The notes below the pieces were generated by a model. That model was not told where the DNA came from. It worked only from the letters and a program-made list of their open reading frames with translations, and ran no database searches. Source: Leptospira perolatii (GTDB taxonomy: Bacteria > Spirochaetota > Leptospiria > Leptospirales > Leptospiraceae). Taken from it: a stretch of 64,000 nucleotides of DNA. Both the position numbers and the translations under genes were made by a program. Location: contig NZ_NPDZ01000013.1 in NCBI RefSeq assembly GCF_002811875.1, forward strand, positions 1 to 64,000, given 5' to 3'. The first letter of the stretch is position 1, and the number at the start of each line of letters is the position of its first letter. This document shows positions 17,967-26,393 of this stretch, one piece after another.

Positions 17967-18389
17967 ATGGAACACCGACCCAACCAACCAGGCATCTCTT
18001 CCTACGAAGGTAGGCAAGACCATATTCCCAGCATGGAACTTCCGGAGATCGAATCTTTCGCCAATGTGTACGAGGGGAAGGATTACACAATCGATTTTAC
18101 CATTCCGGAATTCACTGCGATCTGTCCAAAAACCGGTCTGCCGGACTTTGGGATTATACAAATTGTATACATTCCGACCACCCGCTGCCTGGAACTAAAG
18201 TCCTTAAAAGAATACATTTTAGCGTACAGAAACCTAGGAATCTTTCATGAGAACGTAGTGAATCGGATTCTAGAAGATATCGTTAAGTCGGTGCATCCAA
18301 AATATCTGAAGGTGTCCGGCGACTATAACTTAAGAGGCGGAATTAAGACTGTGGTGACGCGAGAATACAGCGCTGAAGGTTCTAAGTAA
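17967..18389 (+). CDS. queF: QueF, 7-cyano-7-deazaguanine (preQ0) reductase, short form
   Basis: A 140-residue protein of the unimodular (YkvM-like) class. TAICPKTGLPDFG holds the catalytic cysteine that forms a thioimide with preQ0; SLKEYILAYRNLGIFHEN is the family's NADPH-binding signature region; and VSGDYNLRGGIKTVV closes the tunnel fold. It reduces preQ0 to preQ1 with NADPH in queuosine tRNA modification. No other que genes are nearby. The start is 90 bases from the divergent guaA ATG, and the stop is followed after one base by the SemiSWEET start. Confidence 0.93.
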   Translation: MEHRPNQPGISSYEGRQDHIPSMELPEIESFANVYEGKDYTIDFTIPEFTAICPKTGLPDFGIIQIVYIPTTRCLELKSLKEYILAYRNLGIFHENVVNRILEDIVKSVHPKYLKVSGDYNLRGGIKTVVTREYSAEGSK

Positions 18390-18390
18390 A

Positions 18391-18654
18391 TTGGAACACG
18401 GAATTTGGATCGGGTACCTGGCCTCAATATTGACTACGATCTCCTTTGTTCCTCAGGTCGTTAAAGTAGTGTTAGATGGAAAAACTAGAGATATTTCTAG
18501 AAATATGTATGTTGTTCTAACAACAGGAGTAGGTCTTTGGCTTGTTTATGGAATCTTAAAGTCCGACCTACCAATCATACTCGCCAATGCATTCACACTG
18601 ATCCTTACGAGTATTATTCTTTTTTACAAACTCAGAGAAAAGGGAAGCGAATAA
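18391..18654 (+). CDS. SemiSWEET sugar transporter (PQ-loop/MtN3 family)
   Basis: An 87-residue membrane protein with three helices and the PQ motif SFVPQVVKVV in helix 1. TRDISRNMYVV and LWLVYGILKSDLPIILANAFTL complete one triple-helix bundle; the functional unit is a homodimer. It is very like the L. biflexa SemiSWEET whose structure is known, with the shared TRDISRNMY and YGILxSDLPIILAN blocks. The start is TTG one base after the queF stop, so translation is probably coupled to queF. Substrate (glucose or sucrose in studied relatives) is inferred. Confidence 0.92.
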   Translation: MEHGIWIGYLASILTTISFVPQVVKVVLDGKTRDISRNMYVVLTTGVGLWLVYGILKSDLPIILANAFTLILTSIILFYKLREKGSE

Positions 18655-18680
18655 AAAAGGGCCACTGAATTGTGACCCTT
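18652..18680 (-). terminator. Rho-independent terminator of the FecR-domain lipoprotein gene
   Basis: On the reverse strand AAGGGTCAC, a six-base loop, and GTGGCCCTT form a 9-base stem with one mismatch, followed by six T. It lies 24 bases past the stop of the lipoprotein gene. In the forward direction the T tract is missing, so it may act poorly for queF-SemiSWEET. Confidence 0.75.
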
Positions 18681-18704
18681 CCTCGGTAAACCTTATAGAC
18701 AAGT

Positions 18705-19634
18705 CTATTGCGGTTTGACTTGATCTTTCAAAGACTTCTTAGATTTTTCGAGCTCTTCCTTTGCTTTATCCATAGAAGACTTCACTTTTTCTTTTTCCTC
18801 TTCTGCGGATTTACGAATCGCTTCTTTCTCTTCTTTGCCCGCGTTTTTTGCTTCTTCTAGCAACTTGCGGTTTTCTTCTTTGGCGCCTTCGATTAGCTCA
18901 CGATTTCTCTCTTTTTGCTCTTCTAATCCTTGGAGAATGCGTTGCTTGTTTTCCTGGAAGTCCTTCAGGATTTCTTGGATCCTAGCTCTTTGCTCTTCTG
19001 TAATCGACTGGATGGTAGCAGAGTCGCTTTCCAACTCTTGTCTCTCTGCATCAGTGAGTTCTCCCTCTTGCAAGGTTTTTCCATCGGAACTGACCTTTTC
19101 CCCAGATTCGGCCACTGCTTCTTGTTCTGGGCGGTCTGCATTGCTCACTGCTACAGATCCGTCTGCGACCAAGGCTTGGGCACCTTTTCCAGTATCTTCG
19201 ACCGCAAATTCAGTACCACGAACGGAAGCCACAACGGTAGGAGTCGTGACAGAGAACTTACTACCCTTGCCCAGCTTCGTATTTACTTTGGAGAATATCT
19301 TTCCTTTGTTCAGACCTAAATCAGTGAACAAGTCTCCATTCGCAGAATCCACAAAGATCTTCTTAAGTGTAAGGTTTGTGTTTTCTTTCACACGAATTAC
19401 GACTCCGTCCATCAACTGAATATCCGCCAAGGAATCTTTACCGGTGGAGATCCTATCTTCCGGGAGAAGAAAAGAGTCTACTTTGACTTCTTTGGACTTT
19501 CCATCCTTGTCAAACAGCTGCACGGAACCTTTTGTAAATGTGATGACACCGCCTTGCAGGTCTTCTTTTGCTTTGCGGCAACCTATGGAAAATGCCAAGA
19601 TGGTAATTAAGAAAACGATACTATACCGTTTCAT
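18705..19634 (-). CDS. FecR-domain lipoprotein with a long C-terminal coiled coil
   Basis: A 309-residue protein. The signal peptide MKRYSIVFLITILAFSIGC ends at a relaxed spirochaetal lipobox, so lipidation at Cys19 is likely. Residues 30-180 form a FecR-type domain (VITFTKGSVQLFDKDGK, LPEDRISTGKDSLADIQL, SVTTPTVVASVRGTEFAVED). The last 110 residues are almost entirely E, K, R and Q (IQEILKDFQENKQRILQGLEE and on) and should form a long coiled coil. It is probably a periplasm-facing or surface lipoprotein; the ligand is unknown. It is a single gene with its own terminator. Confidence 0.85.
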   Translation of the reverse strand: MKRYSIVFLITILAFSIGCRKAKEDLQGGVITFTKGSVQLFDKDGKSKEVKVDSFLLPEDRISTGKDSLADIQLMDGVVIRVKENTNLTLKKIFVDSANGDLFTDLGLNKGKIFSKVNTKLGKGSKFSVTTPTVVASVRGTEFAVEDTGKGAQALVADGSVAVSNADRPEQEAVAESGEKVSSDGKTLQEGELTDAERQELESDSATIQSITEEQRARIQEILKDFQENKQRILQGLEEQKERNRELIEGAKEENRKLLEEAKNAGKEEKEAIRKSAEEEKEKVKSSMDKAKEELEKSKKSLKDQVKPQ

Positions 19635-19919
19635 TCTGTTCTAATCTCCCTATGAAAATGGGTTTCGAGGAAGACTATGGGGGAAATTTCTTTTCGTCCA
19701 CATTTTTACGATCGACTGATCGATTTCCTGCCAATTCTTAACTTTTCCAGATTCTGCCCTGCCTGCATCCCAAGAATCCCAAAAGTCGGACCACTATATG
19801 CTGGAAGGTTAGAATGGGTCAAAGAAAAGGCTTGCCGTCTAACCTAGGGATAGAAAATGTAGCTTTAGACCCGAGTACGGGCACAAAAGTCAGGACTACT
19901 TCGAGGAGAACCCAAGCCT

Positions 19920-20144
19920 ATGGGACAAACTAAAATCGCTTACGTTGACAAGGACAACTGCACTTCCTGTAACCAGTGCGCCGACAACCTTCCAAAATAT
20001 TTCCAAATGGATGAGAATGACACTTCAGAAACTCATATCGGCGGAGAAATGGTCAACCAAGCGCAAATCCCTGAAGAAGACTGGAAAACAGTGCAGAAAG
20101 AAATGGACGAATGCCCAGGTGAGTGTATTCACTGGAAAAAGTAA
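19920..20144 (+). CDS. Small 4Fe-4S ferredoxin
   Basis: A 74-residue protein with the cluster motif CTSCNQCADNLPKYF (Cys15, 18, 21) and a distant fourth ligand near CPGECIHW, as in single-cluster 4Fe-4S ferredoxins. The first 10 residues are a beta strand (TKIAYVDKDNC). It carries electrons in the cytoplasm; its partner is not in the window. It stands alone, followed by a strong terminator. The 285 bases upstream hold no recognised gene and should contain its promoter; CGAGGAGAAC precedes the ATG. Confidence 0.9.
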   Translation: MGQTKIAYVDKDNCTSCNQCADNLPKYFQMDENDTSETHIGGEMVNQAQIPEEDWKTVQKEMDECPGECIHWKK

Positions 20145-20196
20145 TCCATTCTTCGAAATTTGACTAACGTAGGCATTCAAAATTTCGAAACGTGCA

Positions 20197-20224
20197 AAGG
20201 CGGGAACTTCCCGCCTTTTTTATT
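20197..20224 (+). terminator. Rho-independent terminator after the ferredoxin gene
   Basis: GGCGGGAA, a single-base turn region, and TTCCCGCC make a GC-rich 8-base stem, directly followed by six T. It is 52 bases after the ferredoxin stop and is the clearest terminator in this part of the window. Confidence 0.92.
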
Positions 20225-20305
20225 GGAATCTTTTCTAATGAACTATATTTCGCCAGTCATAGATAGTATGGATTCAGTTCTCGTTTCTTATTATCTCAGG
20301 AAACT

Positions 20306-21331
20306 CTAATATTCCTGCTCGGAGCGCGTAGAGCCAAGTAATTCGTCTGGAATATCTTCTACTCTTTCGCCAATTTGTACGGCTAAACGATTTCCCACTC
20401 TTCCCGGTAAGCATTTGAACTTTTTTCGTTCGCCCACTTTTACGAGCATATCCGATCTTGTTGTGGTATTTTCTAACTTCACTACATCTCCGACGGTTAG
20501 GTTCATGAAATCCGCAATCGAAATATCCACGGAACCTACTTCTGCGATGACAGGAATCTGTACTTGGTCCAATCGTTCTTGGATAATGGCTCTGTTTTCG
20601 TCCAACTCTCCTTTCCGGATGGAGGAATACCAGTATTGCGCGGAAAGCTTATTGATGATAGGTTCAATCGTAATATAAGGAATACAAAGATTGGTGAGAC
20701 CTTCCACTTCCCCGATCTTAGTTTCTAAGTTGATAAGAACCACCATGTCATTCGGAGGAACTACCTGAGCAAACTGTGGATTGGTCTCGATGTTACCGAG
20801 ACGAGGTCTTAAATCGATTACAGTAGACCAAGCTTCTCTCATGTTTCCGAGAATTCTCACGATAATCCCTTCCATTACGCTCATCTCAATTTCGGAAAGT
20901 TCCCGGCTGATTTTTGCAGTCTCTCCCTTTCCACCAAACAGACGGTCGATGATCGTGAATGAAATCGAAGGATCTATTTCTAAAATCGCAGAACCTCTCA
21001 GTGGGTCCATATTGATAACCGCGAGGGTTGTCGGATTTGGAATCGAGCGGATAAATTCCTCGTAGGTAAGCTGATCGACCGCGGCTACGTGCACATGCAC
21101 TAAAGCTCGGAGCTGTGCCGAAAGTCCGGTCGTAGCCAAACGAGCAAAAGTTTCGTGCATCATTTGCAAGGTACGAATTTGGTCTTTAGAAAACTTATCC
21201 GGCCTCTTAAAGTCGTAAATCTTAACTTTCTTTTGTTCTCCGACGGAAGAGTATTCGTCTTCGCTCACTTCTCCGCTAGAAATCGCGTTCAGAAGCGCAT
21301 CTATTTCATCTTGCGATAATATTTCTGTCAT
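20306..21331 (-). CDS. fliM: FliM, flagellar motor switch protein
   Basis: A 341-residue protein of usual length. The N-terminal peptide MTEILSQDEIDALLNAI is the CheY-P binding motif. The middle domain has LRALVHVHVAAVDQLTYEEFIRS, the LDRLFGGKG-like IIDRLFGGKGE and EIEMSVMEGIIVRIL. The C-terminal SpoA domain contains VGDVVKLENTTTRSDMLVKVG. FliM forms the C ring with FliG and FliN and sets rotation direction. It is downstream of an exported unknown protein with a 4-base overlap, and fliN is about 7 kb away, on the same strand. Confidence 0.97.
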   Translation of the reverse strand: MTEILSQDEIDALLNAISSGEVSEDEYSSVGEQKKVKIYDFKRPDKFSKDQIRTLQMMHETFARLATTGLSAQLRALVHVHVAAVDQLTYEEFIRSIPNPTTLAVINMDPLRGSAILEIDPSISFTIIDRLFGGKGETAKISRELSEIEMSVMEGIIVRILGNMREAWSTVIDLRPRLGNIETNPQFAQVVPPNDMVVLINLETKIGEVEGLTNLCIPYITIEPIINKLSAQYWYSSIRKGELDENRAIIQERLDQVQIPVIAEVGSVDISIADFMNLTVGDVVKLENTTTRSDMLVKVGERKKFKCLPGRVGNRLAVQIGERVEDIPDELLGSTRSEQEY

Positions 21332-22326
21332 TTCCGTACCTTTGCAATCAAGCTAGCCACTTTCCAAAAGCTTCCGTCTTCTTCAGGAACTCTTTTGAGA
21401 GTATAAATATATTCGTATCGAACCGGCACTTTGTTAATCTGTCTTTCGATCGCGACCCTTACTTTAGACAGATTCGAATGGATCTTCTCCACCCCAAGAA
21501 TCTTGTAATATTGTAGCACGCCGGATCTATTCTGGGTCAAAAATCTACGAAATTCTTCCAGAATGAAATCCTTTTCTCCTTCTTCGGAGTCGTTGTAATC
21601 CTTAGCAAATCTATCGTAAGACTGCACGTATTCTGGAAAGTGGATCCATTTAAAGTTTAGTTTCCAGTTCCCCTTTTTTTCCGCACCCAAGAGAAGATGT
21701 ATGACTTCCTCCGGCTCTAGTCCGTCCACGACAGGATCTTGGTGAGGCACTCCCGGCAGTACCCACTGTTTCCTTTGTTCTTCTATCGTAAAATATGGAT
21801 GGTTCTCGGAGCGAACAAAATGATCGCTATATTCGCTGATGTTTGGGTAGAAGTAAGCTGTGATAAAATATTTCTTTCCGGGTTCAAACTCGTAGAGCTG
21901 GTCCAAACGTATCTCTTTTTTGAATGTTTCGTTCGTATGTAGGATAATCTCTTTTACATCATCTCCTACATGATTCTGAATTCTGTTTCTTCTGACTCGG
22001 ACCGGATCTTGTTTCGGTTCTCCTTCCGTTCTAGTGACGGTCCTTCCGTCCTCGTCTCTTACTATGACTTGAAACGATTTGTACAATTCGTTGGATTGAG
22101 TCGCAGGAAAAATCCTAAGTGCTTCGTTCCCAGTGTTGCGAACCGTCACTTCTATTTTGATCGGCTCGTTCTCAGAAAATTGCATTTTTGGCAGTTCCAC
22201 ATTTACGATCCCTTGCTGCCTCATGTAATTTTCCGAAACCTCTCCTCTCGCGTCCCTGTGCGGATAGGAGGATAAGCTATGGCAAACCAACAGTAAGAAA
22301 GAGATACCGAATAAACGCAGATTCAT
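21328..22326 (-). CDS. Exported protein of unknown function upstream of fliM
   Basis: A 332-residue protein. MNLRLFGISFLLLVCHSLSS is a signal peptide; the Cys at 15 is followed by H, so lipidation is doubtful. Residues 40-130 look like an immunoglobulin-like beta domain (VNVELPKMQFSENEPIKIEV, VRNTGNEALRIFP), a type found in periplasmic proteins. The C-terminal part (WKLNFKWIHFPEYVQ, YIYTLKRVPEEDGSFWKVAS) is also beta-rich. The stop overlaps the fliM start by 4 bases, so it is co-translated with a flagellar switch gene. Whether it has a flagellar role is only inference. Confidence 0.72.
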   Translation of the reverse strand: MNLRLFGISFLLLVCHSLSSYPHRDARGEVSENYMRQQGIVNVELPKMQFSENEPIKIEVTVRNTGNEALRIFPATQSNELYKSFQVIVRDEDGRTVTRTEGEPKQDPVRVRRNRIQNHVGDDVKEIILHTNETFKKEIRLDQLYEFEPGKKYFITAYFYPNISEYSDHFVRSENHPYFTIEEQRKQWVLPGVPHQDPVVDGLEPEEVIHLLLGAEKKGNWKLNFKWIHFPEYVQSYDRFAKDYNDSEEGEKDFILEEFRRFLTQNRSGVLQYYKILGVEKIHSNLSKVRVAIERQINKVPVRYEYIYTLKRVPEEDGSFWKVASLIAKVRK

Positions 22327-22443
22327 CTAGAAACCTAATTGTAGGAGGTCCTTCGATCCAATCGACCTATTCGGACTCCAATCTCCTATCTTTACAAACT
22401 TCGGCAAAAAACGGACTCTTCCTAGGAAAAAACCGCCAGAAAT

Positions 22444-23055
22444 CTATTTTCCGGCGTCTTCTATGACATAGTTGGAAATCCGGATTAACCGGTTCAAGAC
22501 CGGATGAATCTTGGAATACTCGTCGTAGCACTCTGCAAGCTTTTTGAAAAACGGTTGGATGGCGGAACTTACCTTGGGAGAAAGCATCAGACTGGAAATG
22601 TTGTTTTCGGAGAGTAATTCGCTAGAATCCAGGCCGGTAATAAACCGGTTCAATTCTTTTAACAATGATTCATCCATCAGATCGTTTTTCTCGAATACGG
22701 ACTCTACTTTTAAAATATAGTCCGTAAGAGTCTGTTTTAGCTTTGCTTCGTCTTCCGTGGGCTTTCGCTTTGCTGTCATGGAATTGACCGTACTATAACG
22801 AGCCATCGCCTCCTCGTAAGCTTGATTCGTCTGTTGCCTATTTTGCTGCACCAATCTCATGAATCCGGCCACCCCTGGAAAACTAGAAGGAGTTTCTTCG
22901 TGATTCTTGGCTTGAATCAAACCCTGCACTTCTGCTTCTTCCAGATCCAATTTAGAGAGTGCTTCCAAAACCTGATTTCCACTCCCGCCGGGGGAATAAT
23001 TTCCAAGTTCCCGAGCAATCTCTAACAAAGATTTATTCGAAGCAAAAGAGCTCAC
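22444..23055 (-). CDS. Unknown cytoplasmic, mostly helical protein
   Basis: A 203-residue protein starting at GTG; the GTGA overlap with the cyclophilin stop fixes this start. It has no signal peptide or membrane helix. Segments such as SLLEIARELGNYSPGGSGNQVLEAL, VQQNRQQTNQAYEEAMARY and KLAECYDEYSKIHPVLNRLIRISNYV predict a helical, soluble protein. I do not recognise the family. Co-translation with the lipoprotein PPIase and argH points to a conserved operon without telling the role. Confidence 0.7.
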   Translation of the reverse strand: MSSFASNKSLLEIARELGNYSPGGSGNQVLEALSKLDLEEAEVQGLIQAKNHEETPSSFPGVAGFMRLVQQNRQQTNQAYEEAMARYSTVNSMTAKRKPTEDEAKLKQTLTDYILKVESVFEKNDLMDESLLKELNRFITGLDSSELLSENNISSLMLSPKVSSAIQPFFKKLAECYDEYSKIHPVLNRLIRISNYVIEDAGK

Positions 23056-23948
23056 TGTGTAGCAGTTCTCCGATCTATGATTAATACTTTTCGAATACTA
23101 GACTTTACCTTACCCTTGCTCGAAACTTCAGTGGCTACGATTCTGTCTAGCACATCACCGCCTCTGACCAATTGTCCAAAGACTGTATGCAATCCATCCA
23201 AGTGCGGAGTATCCACTTGATTGATAAAAAATTGAGATCCGTTCGTATTCGGGCCTGCGTTAGCCATTGCTAGGGCTCCCTTAATCGCTTTATGACTGTT
23301 TACTGTCTCGTTGTATCGATAGCCTAGTCGGAACAAAACTTCCATAACGGAAAGACTTTTTGCCTTTTCATAATTGGATTCGAATTCTTCCCGTTTTTCT
23401 TCGAACTCTCTCATCGACTTAAGATTCATTTCCTTAGCTACGACTCTCTGCAGATAACTAGCGTAATATGGCACTTGCCCTACCCTCATCTGATCCAGTC
23501 CCAAAGACTTAGCGTTAATCTCGTCTTCGAATCTGTATCCGGGGCCTCCTGTTCCGTCGCCGTTAGGACAACCACCTTGGATCATGAAATTTTCAATAAC
23601 CCTGTGAAAAGTCAACCCATCATAAAATGGTTTTTTCTGCTTTTGGCCGTTCCTGCCCACGAATTCCTTTTCCCCTTGAGCCAAATCTATGAAATTCTGC
23701 ACCGTAATCGGTGCATCTTTATCATATAATTCTAATATCATATCTCCTTGATTCGTTTGAAGAATCGCATAGATCGCGGGTTTTTCGGGTAAAGAAAGCC
23801 CGGCTCCATCCTTTCTTTTAACAACTACCGATATCGGAGAATAAGGCTCGGGCCTGTATTCCTGTTTTGCATAAGGGGATTGTTTACAACCAAAGCCTAA
23901 ATAAGTTATTACTATGGCAAAGACTGCCAATATTCTAAAGCGATTCAT
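23052..23948 (-). CDS. Cyclophilin-type peptidyl-prolyl isomerase, lipoprotein
   Basis: About 298 residues from the ATG of MNRFRILAVFAIVITYLGFGC; the longer frame overlaps argH. The signal ends at Cys, so a lipid anchor is expected. The cyclophilin fold is clear in FYDGLTFHRVIENFMIQGG (catalytic Arg in FHRV), NTNGSQFFINQ and LDGLHTVFGQLVRGGDVL. Unusually, about 60 residues of charged helix (LQRVVAKEMNLKSMREFEEK and on) are inserted between FEDEIN and LAMANAGP. It should fold periplasmic or outer-membrane proteins. The ATG lies one base after the argH stop. Confidence 0.9.
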   Translation of the reverse strand: MNRFRILAVFAIVITYLGFGCKQSPYAKQEYRPEPYSPISVVVKRKDGAGLSLPEKPAIYAILQTNQGDMILELYDKDAPITVQNFIDLAQGEKEFVGRNGQKQKKPFYDGLTFHRVIENFMIQGGCPNGDGTGGPGYRFEDEINAKSLGLDQMRVGQVPYYASYLQRVVAKEMNLKSMREFEEKREEFESNYEKAKSLSVMEVLFRLGYRYNETVNSHKAIKGALAMANAGPNTNGSQFFINQVDTPHLDGLHTVFGQLVRGGDVLDRIVATEVSSKGKVKSSIRKVLIIDRRTATQ

Positions 23949-23949
23949 T

Positions 23950-25374
23950 CTATTTCCTTTTTTTACTATCAATGGATTCAGATGCCAATTTCATTTGTTC
24001 CAGTTGTCGATCTCTTGCTGTCCCGCCGTAGCTTCTCTTTTTGTCGGCGGACAATTCCAGAGAAATAGCTCGAGAGTATTCTTCCCCGGTAAAATGAGGG
24101 GAAATGGAGGCTCGAACAGATTCAGAAATCGTAAACAAGTTTTCATTCGTCTTGACGCATTCAGATACTAATTTTCCCACGAGTTCGTGAGCCGTGCGAA
24201 AAGGGACTTGCTTTTGACCCACAAGAAAATCCGCTAAATCCGTGGCGGTGGAAAATCCGTCCTTTAAAGATCTTTCCGCTTTTTCAGGACGAAAACTCAT
24301 TTGCTTCACCATGGCGGCCAAACCTTCCAGACTAATCAAAACCGTATCTGAAGCTTCGAAAAGAGAAATCTTGTCCTCCTGCAAATCCCGATTGTATGTC
24401 AGGGGTAAACCTTTTAGAAGGACTGCGAGGTGATTCAAGTTCCCGATCGTTTTTGCCGCCTTTCCACGGATTAATTCCGCGATATCCGGATTCTTTTTCT
24501 GTGGCATGATACTGGATCCCGTAGTGAGCGAATCCGGCAGACGAACCAATCCGAATTCCTGAGAAGTATACAGAATCAGATCTTCGCAAAATCTAGAAGC
24601 GTGTAACATCGTCTGAGTGCAGGCAAACAAAAACTGCAACATATGATCTCTTCCTGAGACCGCATCCATAGAGTTCGGAGATATTTTAGGGATTCCTAAT
24701 TCTTTTGCCAGAAAATCCCGATCATTCTCGTAATTTACCCCCGCCATCGCTCCGGAACCTAACACTAGTTCGTCGTTCGTAGAATCTGCAAATTCGAAAA
24801 GATTTCTATCTCTTGTGAACATCCAGAAATACGCCAAGAGAAAATGAGAAGCCCGAATTGGTTGTGCAACTTGCAAGTGAGTATATCCAGGGATGATCGT
24901 ATCCAGATTTACTTTCGCTTGTTCTAATAATGCTTCGCGTAAAATCTCGATGATCGCCAGGATTTCGCGAATTCGATTTCGAATATAAAGTCGGACGTCT
25001 TGTGCTACCTGATCGTTTCTAGAACGAGCAGTGTGTAATTTTTTTCCGACGTCTCCTTTTAGTTCTGTGAGCCTGTGTTCCACGTGCATGTGGATGTCTT
25101 CGAGTTCACTTGTATAAGTAAATTTTCCGGATTCGATTTCGGATTCTATCGTTTTCAATCCGTCCAAAATTTGATCCAATTCTTGCGAATCTAGAATCCC
25201 GATGCTCTTTAGCATTTTTGCATGGACTCGGCTTCCTTCTAGATCTTCTTTGTACAATTTTCTATCGAAGGAAATGGATTCTCCAATCCTTTCCATAATA
25301 GGAGAAGCTTTCTCTTCGAATCTTCCCCCCCAAAGTTTTTCGGAAGGGATCTGATTGCTTTTGGATTCCTTCAT
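23950..25374 (-). CDS. argH: ArgH, argininosuccinate lyase
   Basis: A 474-residue enzyme when started at the ATG before KESKSNQIPSEKLWGGRF, which overlaps the haem-binding protein stop as ATGA. The superfamily signature GSSIMPQKKNPDIAELIRGK is present, with HTARSRNDQVAQDVRLYIR, PGYTHLQVAQP and SNDELVLGSGAMAGVNY-like blocks upstream. It cleaves argininosuccinate to arginine and fumarate, the last step in arginine synthesis. No other arg gene is next to it. Length and motifs are normal. Confidence 0.96.
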   Translation of the reverse strand: MKESKSNQIPSEKLWGGRFEEKASPIMERIGESISFDRKLYKEDLEGSRVHAKMLKSIGILDSQELDQILDGLKTIESEIESGKFTYTSELEDIHMHVEHRLTELKGDVGKKLHTARSRNDQVAQDVRLYIRNRIREILAIIEILREALLEQAKVNLDTIIPGYTHLQVAQPIRASHFLLAYFWMFTRDRNLFEFADSTNDELVLGSGAMAGVNYENDRDFLAKELGIPKISPNSMDAVSGRDHMLQFLFACTQTMLHASRFCEDLILYTSQEFGLVRLPDSLTTGSSIMPQKKNPDIAELIRGKAAKTIGNLNHLAVLLKGLPLTYNRDLQEDKISLFEASDTVLISLEGLAAMVKQMSFRPEKAERSLKDGFSTATDLADFLVGQKQVPFRTAHELVGKLVSECVKTNENLFTISESVRASISPHFTGEEYSRAISLELSADKKRSYGGTARDRQLEQMKLASESIDSKKRK

Positions 25375-25814
25375 TCGCTTTCGGTTCCTTGGTAATTCTT
25401 CAGCCAATTTTTCAAATGTACTACTTCCTCCTCAGTCAATTTGGAATCCGGATGAAGTAGTCGATAATCCCAAGGAGGCATTTTACCTTCTTCTACTTCT
25501 TCTACGATGTCCTCCGCTTTGTCTAGACGTTTATCCTGAGACAAATCTTCCCAAGAAGAGAAATTCAGCTCCTCTTTTCCGTCCCTTACGTGCTGTGCTA
25601 AATACACCGAAATCGGATAAATTTTTGAATACCAGGGCCAACGGACCAAATCCGAATGACAATCATAGCAAGACTTCCGAAAAATCTTTTTGACGGTTTC
25701 TTCCGTAATGATTTCCTTAGCATTCTCCCCAGACGGGAATTCTACTGGAACAAACTGGAGTACTCCGATCAAAACAATCGTGCAGACTCCAAGGATGGCA
25801 ACTTTTCTTTTCAT
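25371..25814 (-). CDS. Membrane-anchored haem-binding (single CxxCH) protein
   Basis: About 147 residues from MKRKVAILGVCTIVLIGVLQFVPVEF, which is an N-terminal anchor or signal. The longer frame runs into the divergent nfeD promoter region. The haem site CYDCHSDLVRWPWYSKIYP is followed by VAQHV-like YLAQHVRDGKEELNFSSW and MPPWDYRLLHPDSKLTEEE, matching the haem-binding domain family PF14376. One c-type haem is expected in the periplasm; the methionine in GKMPPW could be the second ligand. It overlaps argH by 4 bases, a link whose meaning is unclear. Confidence 0.85.
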   Translation of the reverse strand: MKRKVAILGVCTIVLIGVLQFVPVEFPSGENAKEIITEETVKKIFRKSCYDCHSDLVRWPWYSKIYPISVYLAQHVRDGKEELNFSSWEDLSQDKRLDKAEDIVEEVEEGKMPPWDYRLLHPDSKLTEEEVVHLKNWLKNYQGTESE

Positions 25815-25885
25815 CTTTCTTCCGCAAAGGTAGTGAAGTGAATAGAATTTGGAAGTAGAATTTTGCGATCTAAAGAGAGCGGTAA

Positions 25886-26362
25886 ATGGACTTTCTAAGC
25901 AGCGGAAATGCAACTAGCGCTTTATGGATCGGTACTGGAATTTTTCTGATCGTTGCCGAATTTTTTATCCCCGGGACTTTTGTCATGTTCCTAGGAACTG
26001 CCGCGGTTCTCGTCGGATCCCTTTCTTATTTTATTGAAATGAGCCTTATGACCCAATTCGGAATCTGGGGACTATTTTCCGTAGTTCTGATATTGGTTGG
26101 AGGACAAGCAGTTCGAAAATTTTTTCCTTCCTCCACTGAAAAGGCAAAGTACGACCAAGAGGACGCCCCAGGTAAAATCGTTCCCGTTGTCAGGGACGTC
26201 CTGGTAGAGAGAAAAGGCGGAAGAGTTCTATTTCAAGGTACGGAATGGGATGCGATCAGCAAAACCAAGAGAATTCCTTCTGGCAGAAAGGCAAAAATTC
26301 TGGAAAGAGAGAATTTGACCTTTATCGTAGAGCCCTTAGATCTATCCAACGGCGAGCACTAA
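25886..26362 (+). CDS. NfeD-like membrane protein
   Basis: A 158-residue protein of the short NfeD (YbbK/NfeD1b) class. Two to three membrane helices (ALWIGTGIFLIVAEFFIPGTFVM, GIWGLFSVVLILVGGQAV) are followed by an OB-fold domain from about residue 90, with GGRVLFQGTEWDAIS as its signature. NfeD proteins occur with SPFH proteins in membrane microdomains; two SPFH genes follow 31 bases later in the same direction, which supports this call and a joint complex. Confidence 0.9.
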   Translation: MDFLSSGNATSALWIGTGIFLIVAEFFIPGTFVMFLGTAAVLVGSLSYFIEMSLMTQFGIWGLFSVVLILVGGQAVRKFFPSSTEKAKYDQEDAPGKIVPVVRDVLVERKGGRVLFQGTEWDAISKTKRIPSGRKAKILERENLTFIVEPLDLSNGEH

Positions 26363-26393
26363 TTGTAAGGTTTTTATAGGAGGCCGAAACATC

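Noticed and set aside
17877..18161. N-terminal extension of guaA
   Set aside because: It is antisense to the well-supported queF gene, and the glutaminase domain begins right at the ATG at 17876.
18835..19419. 194-codon forward open frame inside the FecR lipoprotein gene
   Set aside because: It is serine/phenylalanine-rich, the typical shadow of a coiled-coil gene on the other strand, with no start signal.
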